Assembly: GCA_047967505.1 (NCBI GenBank)
Contig: CM106538.1
Direction: 5' to 3' (one strand)
DNA from: Dipteris shenzhenensis
Taxonomy: Eukaryota > Polypodiophyta > Polypodiopsida > Gleicheniales
DNA: 64,000 nt
Below, one piece after another: positions 40,862-48,175 of this stretch; positions within the stretch are counted from its first letter, which is position 1; each line of letters begins with the position of its first letter. The notes under the pieces are model-generated. The model searched no databases and was not told where the DNA came from. It was given only the letters and a program-made list of their open reading frames with translations. The position numbers and the translations under genes were made by a program.

Positions 40862-42076
40862 GCACTGCACCAGAATCCCAGGGAGGAAAAACCAGAGTTG
40901 AGCTTTGGGACCAACAGAGAGAGGACCAGTATTTGGTCCTTCTCACTGTGTTTCTGCAGGTTAGATAGGGGCCTAGCCAGGGCACAATGCCAGGGTTAGA
41001 GGCTGAGCAGTTGAGCCTGGTTGTGGCTGGGTTTAGGCCTGGTATGAGCCCACGGTATGGGCAAGTATACAGGCCCGTTTGAAGCTGGTTTGGGGCCCTG
41101 ACCAGGGCTGAGTCAGCCAACCTGACCAGACCAGGTCCAGTCAGCCAACCAGACCTGGTCGGCCCAGTCGATCAGATCAGTCTGTCTGGCGGACCATTTC
41201 AGCAGGTATTTCCCCCTATATATAGGGCCATTCGGCCCTGGTGTTGTACACATTGTAGCGCAGTTCCAGCCCATGGTTGGTGTCAGTTATTCAGCAGATC
41301 TTGGGCAGTCTTTTGCACAGTCTCCAGCAGATCTTGGATAGTTGTGACCAATCTGAGGCGTACTCTCTTACCTCAAAATGGGAGGTAGAGAGGTACTTGG
41401 ACTACTCTCCACAGGAAGTAGATGAGGATGCCTTTCAGCATGACCTGCTGAATGCACTACACAGGAAATGGCAAACAGCTGAAAACAGAGATAAGTTTGA
41501 GTACTACCGTACATTTATTAACCCCGAATATTGGGCTACTTATACAGGAAGAGAAACAGCCACGCAGAAGTACATTTGCACACCTATGGCAATACATAAG
41601 CGAAGAGCTTTGGCCTCACTTCGCACCCGATCACACCAGCTGCAGATTGAAATAGGAGGATGGAAAGATATGCCAAAAGAGAGCAGAATATGCCAATTAT
41701 GTGACCAGGGAATGGCAGAAACTGAAGAACACATGGTAATGATATGCCCTTACTATACTCACATCCGGAAAGCATTTAGCTCTCTTCTCGAGGGACATAA
41801 CAGACTGGCTGATATGCTACATAGCGGGTCACCCCCAGCTTTAGGAACGTTTGTCTATAAGCTTTTCAAGCACAGGAACTCACCTAAGACATAAAGGTAG
41901 TTTCTCTTAATACCCTCCCCTCCAAGGGAGGAGTCTTTGTGTACGAGGATTTTGTATTGCTCAGGTCCCATAGGCCGATTTTTTGGTCTTCAGAGGACGA
42001 TAATATATTCTTCTTCTTCTTCTTCTTCTTCTCTCTCTCTCTCTCTCTCTCTATGAGATTAAGACGATGAATTTGG

Positions 42077-42123
<47 letters not shown>

Positions 42124-42125
42124 GG

Positions 42126-42168
<43 letters not shown>

Positions 42169-42340
42169 TGAAATCTGCATTGACTCATTGTGACGATTCG
42201 TTCGCTCACTTTTTGGATTCATCTGTCTCACAACAGAATTAGCAGGGAATATCATTGCACCTAGTCCCTGCTAAGCGTGATGGAGTATACAATTTAAAAC
42301 CTTGTGGGTAACTGCCATGAGATTAAGACGATGAATTTGG

Positions 42341-42390
<50 letters not shown>

Positions 42391-45300
42391 CCCCGTCGCC
42401 CGTCCGGTCGCTCAAGCTGTCGTCACTCGTCGCCATCCCCTCCGTCGCCCCAACCCCTCGTCGCTTCATCCCATCGCTCCTATCGCCTACCACCCCACCT
42501 TCCCATCAGCAGCTTTAGCTGCACCTAGCTAACTAACTAGCAGGGCTGCCACCAGCAGCCAAAAGCCCCCGACAACCAGTAGCCGCTAGCCATCAACCGC
42601 CAACCCCCCAGTCCTGTCGTCAACAACAAAAAACCCCCCCTTGTTTTCTTCAAACAACAAACTAACCCTAACCCTAACCCCGAGTTAGGCTAAACCCCCA
42701 ACCGACCCGGGGCGTTAGGTTCAGCTAGGGGGTTCTACAAATGGCCGATTATGGACTGGCCTACCCTCTCCTCCAAGTCCCCCTCAACTCCTTCAACCTC
42801 CATTAGGACTCGGTACTCTACAGTTGCAACCATGACAGCCTCTCTGTATGCACGCAATTACCAACAAGAAGGCTCAAAACGACCCATCCTTGGGCAACAG
42901 GATCGGATTTTTTATCTACAGCAAGCAATGAGAGAGCTACAATTGGAACTGGCAGAAGTAAGGCTCGACTTCACATTCTGGAAGGGCCTAGCGAGCAGGC
43001 AGTAATTGATGAGGCTATAAAATCTTGTAAGGATCCCCCCCTATCCCACAGCTAGTCTCTACAGTCAAAGATCTTGTTCACGTTGAAGTACAAACTGCTA
43101 AGAAGGAAGTGATTGTAGAAGTGGATACCAAAGCAAGTAAGTCTGATATTCAAGCAAAGATTAAAGAACACAAAGCTAGATTAGAATAGGGGGACTCCCA
43201 AAAGATTGGTACAAAGAGGAGGACACTTATAGTGAAATATTGACAAAGATCAAAGCAAGGCTTGCCCAACATTGAATGGACGGATGATAATGAGCTCCTT
43301 GATGACAACTCCAGGCCAGCTTCTATTACGCACTCTAAAGGTCATGCAATCCTTACACTGAAGTCAAAAGATATGCGAATCAAACTTCTTCGACAATGTT
43401 ACAAGCTGAAGGGTACCAAAGTATGAATAGTTGAGGAGCTTACACAAGCTCAACTCAAGAATAAGGCAACTAAATTAGCTAAAGTCGGGGCTGCCAGAAA
43501 GGATGGAAAACGGGCAGTTTACCGTTAAGGTGTAGCCCTAATCAGAGAGTTTTAATCAAAACCAAAAGACTCTCAGTCTTAAACTGATGTATGATTGATT
43601 ACTCTTTCAGACTATTATGTATGTCACGAGGACGTGAAATTATGGGACTTTTGATTTGCGACTCCCGAAATTTGCGCGTGACTACCTTGAGCCTCTGGGG
43701 CACGAGGGTCCGGCCATGTGTGCGGGACTTGGGGAATTAAAATTCCCTAGTGGGCCCTTGGGAATTGTGAATGTGCGCCCAATTACTAGGCAATTAATTC
43801 CTAGGGCCAAAGTGTGCAACAGGGGGCCAAAAGAGTGGTGCAATCAAAAATTGCTTTTTAGCACTAGACTCCAAAAAGGGCAAAGGGCCTTTTGGGCACA
43901 GGAGGCCAAATTCAGAGCAGGAGGAGAGAGAACAGAATTCGCCACCTGCTAGGAGCTACCAGGAGCTGCCACAGGAAATTGCCATCTACCAGGGGTTGAC
44001 GGCGACTGCCAAGGATCTGTAGAAGGAATTGTGATTTGTCCAAGAGCCTACAAGGGAGTTTTGCAGTGGTCCAAGAGCTGTCCAGGCTGATGCGATTTAC
44101 TTTTAGGCTAACCAGGAGCTGTTTAGAAATGGACCAACACAGGGTACGCACAGCGGAAGACTGATAGAATTGCCCAGAAGCTCACACAGTGTGGTGTGGG
44201 GTGTGGAATCACAAACTTCTTAACTTAAGTGCATACAATAGATGTGTAGACTCATCAATAGACATGAACCAGCCAGATAGAGAAACCACCAAAATAATAT
44301 ATTTCCGTCCAAAGCTATAGACACAATACAAAAGAGATAGATCCAAAGTCCCACCAATGGTGTGGTCCTCTGATCTTACCACAAGGTCCTTCTCCTATCT
44401 GCCGGTTATCTTTAGACTCGAGCCCGCGTGCTCCACCTCGAGCGTAAGTAGACTTTCCGTCCAGATCACAACACCTTGCTGCCCTAGAAGACAGCCAAGG
44501 TCTAGCCTCTAGGGAACTCAGTCTGCAGCACACCTTTCACTCTCCTTCACCCCCAGTGTGAGGCCCAAGGGAGTGGCTTCTGGCTGCTCCTGTCTGCTCC
44601 TACTCTTGCTAGATGGTTGGATGATGAATGAGGCCCAGAGCCTCTCCTCTTATAGGCCCAAGGCCTTTCTGCAAAAACCGACCAGGAGGGGGAGATCTGG
44701 CCGACCCACTCAGCCCCTCCTTGACCAACTTTACTGCCCCAAAATGCCCCTTTTGGGGTTCTCTCTTTTCCAGAGCCTTTGGCCCACATTCCAAGGGCTT
44801 TAGCTCTCCTTCCAAGGCAGGATCCCAGCCCCTTTTGTCTGCCTATATAAGGCTTGGTTGGCTGGCTCCAACCAGCCCCTCCAAGATGGCCGACCCTCCT
44901 ACTAGTACACCCGCCTCTGCTGCGCCCCTTTCCAATACCCTGTCCTGCCCACACGTGTGCACCTTTGCTGCACCACATGCCGCCTCAGTCCGGCCTCCTA
45001 TGTGCCTCTGTTAGGGGCCTGTTCCAGCCCATACACACAGTGGCTGTCCTTTACTTGTGAGGTGCTGCCCATGTGGCAGCCCCCTCCCTTACCTTTTCTT
45101 TTGGGCACATGCCCTAGGTCTCCCTCCCCCATGATCTCCTCATATGGGGGCTTACAGATGGGGAGGTGACCTTTCCAACAAGAGCTACTGCAGGTGTTGC
45201 GGGCTGTTTTGGAGCTGAGCAGGAGCTGCTCAGGGATTTCGACCTGTTTTCTGCTTGCTTTTTGGGCTGTTGTCGCTGGTTTTTCTGTTCTCCAAGCTTG

Positions 45301-46178
45301 AAAGACTTCTCCTGCGCTGTTTCTAGGCTGGGCCAAAGCTGGATCTACTATTTCTCGCTGGATTTAGGGTTTTCCAGCCCCGGTGACCTGTTTTCAGAGG
45401 ATTCTTGGCGAAGGAAGGCTCTTCTTTGCTTGCTTTTGCCGTTCCTGGACTTGTTGTTGGCTGGTTATTGCGTTTGGAATTGATTCCTCATGGGGAAGGT
45501 GGATTTATGCGGTGGTTTGTGGCCAGGAAGGCTCCAGGTTGATTTCCACTTGTTTTGGGATAGCCATTTGGTTTGATTGCACCAGAATCTAGCTGTGTGG
45601 GAGCTGTCTTACAGCTGTGCAGCCGTGTCTAGCTGGTTGGGCACTTAGTTGTGCAATTGCAGGTGTGGCAGAGACATTGGATGCTTTTGGGGTCTCTATT
45701 GCATGCTTTGGTTGGCTGAGGACACAGGGTTGTCTAGTAATTGGATACCATTTCACCATTTGGAGTTGAGCAAGGAATTACAAGATGGGCTGGACAGGGA
45801 GTCTGCGGGCGTTGGTTTGCCTATGGTGCAGCTTCCCACAGACCTAGCCGCTTGGCTTCAAATGAATGTTAAATAAATACCGCAAGGGGCGCCAACGTTT
45901 GGGGCCAATCAGTGTCCTTGTATCTGGGTAGGAGCGCTCTTGCTCCCTTGTGATTTAATCTATGGTGCATAATTATTTGTCAATTTACTGTGTTTGTTGT
46001 AATTAAATGGATCCTACCACCCTTTACGTTGTTAAGGCTGGTTTCAATGTAGGTACTATAAATAAATTGGGGTTGCTTTTGCACTCATTGGGAGCTGCCA
46101 TGCGCCCTCCCTAAAGCAAATGTACTAGAAGGTTTATTGCTGTCCCATAGACCTTTTGGTCTCCAGTGGACGTTAATA

Positions 46179-46223
<45 letters not shown>

Positions 46224-48109
46224 CCCCCTATTGGCTGAGACACGAGCATGATACCTCTCGAAGGGGAACCATTATGCCAATTCATGGCTTGCCTCAATAA
46301 AGTTGAGAAGAAGGAGACCAGCAGGATTACTCAAAAGGCATTGAAAGCTATACAAACCATCGGATGGCATCGAGACCAGATGAAATGGATGGAATTATGG
46401 AGTATAACAGCTGCTGATATACCAGAGGATACATGTGCGAGCAGGGAGTTAGTGACACATAAGATGCTACAAAAATTATGGCAAGACCCAGGGGCAAAGA
46501 TGCAGTTCTACTAGCAGGAAATCTATCCAATGGAAAGCGATGGAATGCAAAATAACCTTGGGGAAGACATATGAATGTTTAAAAGGCATCTAATATGCAA
46601 ATTGAGAACCAGTTCACATGATCTAGAAGCAGATAAGGGAAGGTGGGCAAGACCTAGGGTCCCAAAAGAATATGCAAAACCTTCCCCACAGGGGAGACGG
46701 AAAATGAGCAGCATTTACTCCTAAGATGTCATGCCTACATACATCGGGGAAAGTAAGATGACAACAGAGGTAATCTGAAAAATCTATTAGAGCAGCCAGC
46801 TACAAAGCTAGGAAGTTACCTAAAAGAAGTTTTGCATCACCGCAACAAGGTACTTGGACTAGCACACAAGCTAGCTCAACAAGTACTAGCTACATAGCAA
46901 GTAAATAGTATTTTCTTTTACCGGATGTAAATATTGATCACCAGTCCCATAGATCAGTAAGCCCTCAATTGGTACACGCAGAGCTTGCCATGACACCATT
47001 CCGAATCTGAGACTAGCTAGACACAGCCTAAACCCATGAATCGTTGCCACTTTCAGACACTGGCATACCTTCATGGGGTTTGGGCTTTGTCTAGCTAGGC
47101 TACTAAGATTGGCACTACTATCATCCATACGACTGGCAAATAGAAGGTTAGTACGGCCTGGTATGCACGTATATCCAGATGGTTTGCTAGTCAGGGTATT
47201 CAGATGGATCGACTCCCCTAATTTCAATACAATCTAGATGCCTCGTCCACCCTGGTCCCATGAGATAAGATCAAACGTATCATACAGTTGGATCTACTCC
47301 AGCTCTATACCTCACAGGCTTGGGGGAACCAAACCTTCCCCACCAAAATCCAATTCTATCACGAGCAATTCTTGAGAGTACCCGAGGATAGCCATTAGGT
47401 AGTTACAGGCATCGTCTTACTAGTTGAGGTCAAGGGATCGAGACAGGGGAGCCACAGGCACACCTAGACAGCAATAAATCTTCAAGCTATGCTCCCTAGA
47501 GGAGGTGGAGACAGAGGAGTAGTTCTTATGTACATGCCCAATCTAATATGAGATTTGTGGACAATACCACTGCCCTTTCAAGAGGGACACAGTTTTAAGC
47601 CACTTTCTTGACTAGGTTTGCATTGGTCTCTACTTGATCGAGATGTGGCAATGCAAAGAGACCCTGCTGAGATAGATCAAACAACAGGAGGCAACGGTAA
47701 GACAAGGGATAGAGCTAGACCAGACATAGCGACATGTCATAGACTTTTACACATTCGAGTCAGACCTAGGACGCCGTGGAGTGGAGGAGGAGGAGCTAGC
47801 TTATATGAGGGCTTGAGCAAATTAGTGGGATGAGACGACGTGGAGTTGTGGATCCAAAGACACACTGACCACACACAAGGCACATCTTCATATCCCAGTG
47901 GAGGACTGCCATGGCACCAAGATCATAGTTGATAGTCAATCACATCTCCTACTCTCTCACGATTTTTGGGTTTTGATTTTTAAAGCCTAGCTCTAGTTCT
48001 TCAGCTTCTTAGAATAGCACTCAGCAAAGCGAGACCTCGCTTCAACCTATAGTGGCTTGTATGAGTTACTTTCCCGACTGTACCTTGCTCGTGAGCCTCC
48101 CAAAGACGT

Positions 48110-48175
<66 letters not shown>

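Noticed and set aside
42660-42682. Telomere-like (CCCTAA)n
   Set aside because: Only about three units in C-rich context. Too short to call an interstitial telomere.
44547-45060. Several GC-rich frames on both strands
   Set aside because: They lie inside the LTR-like repeat, overlap in all frames, and show no motif.
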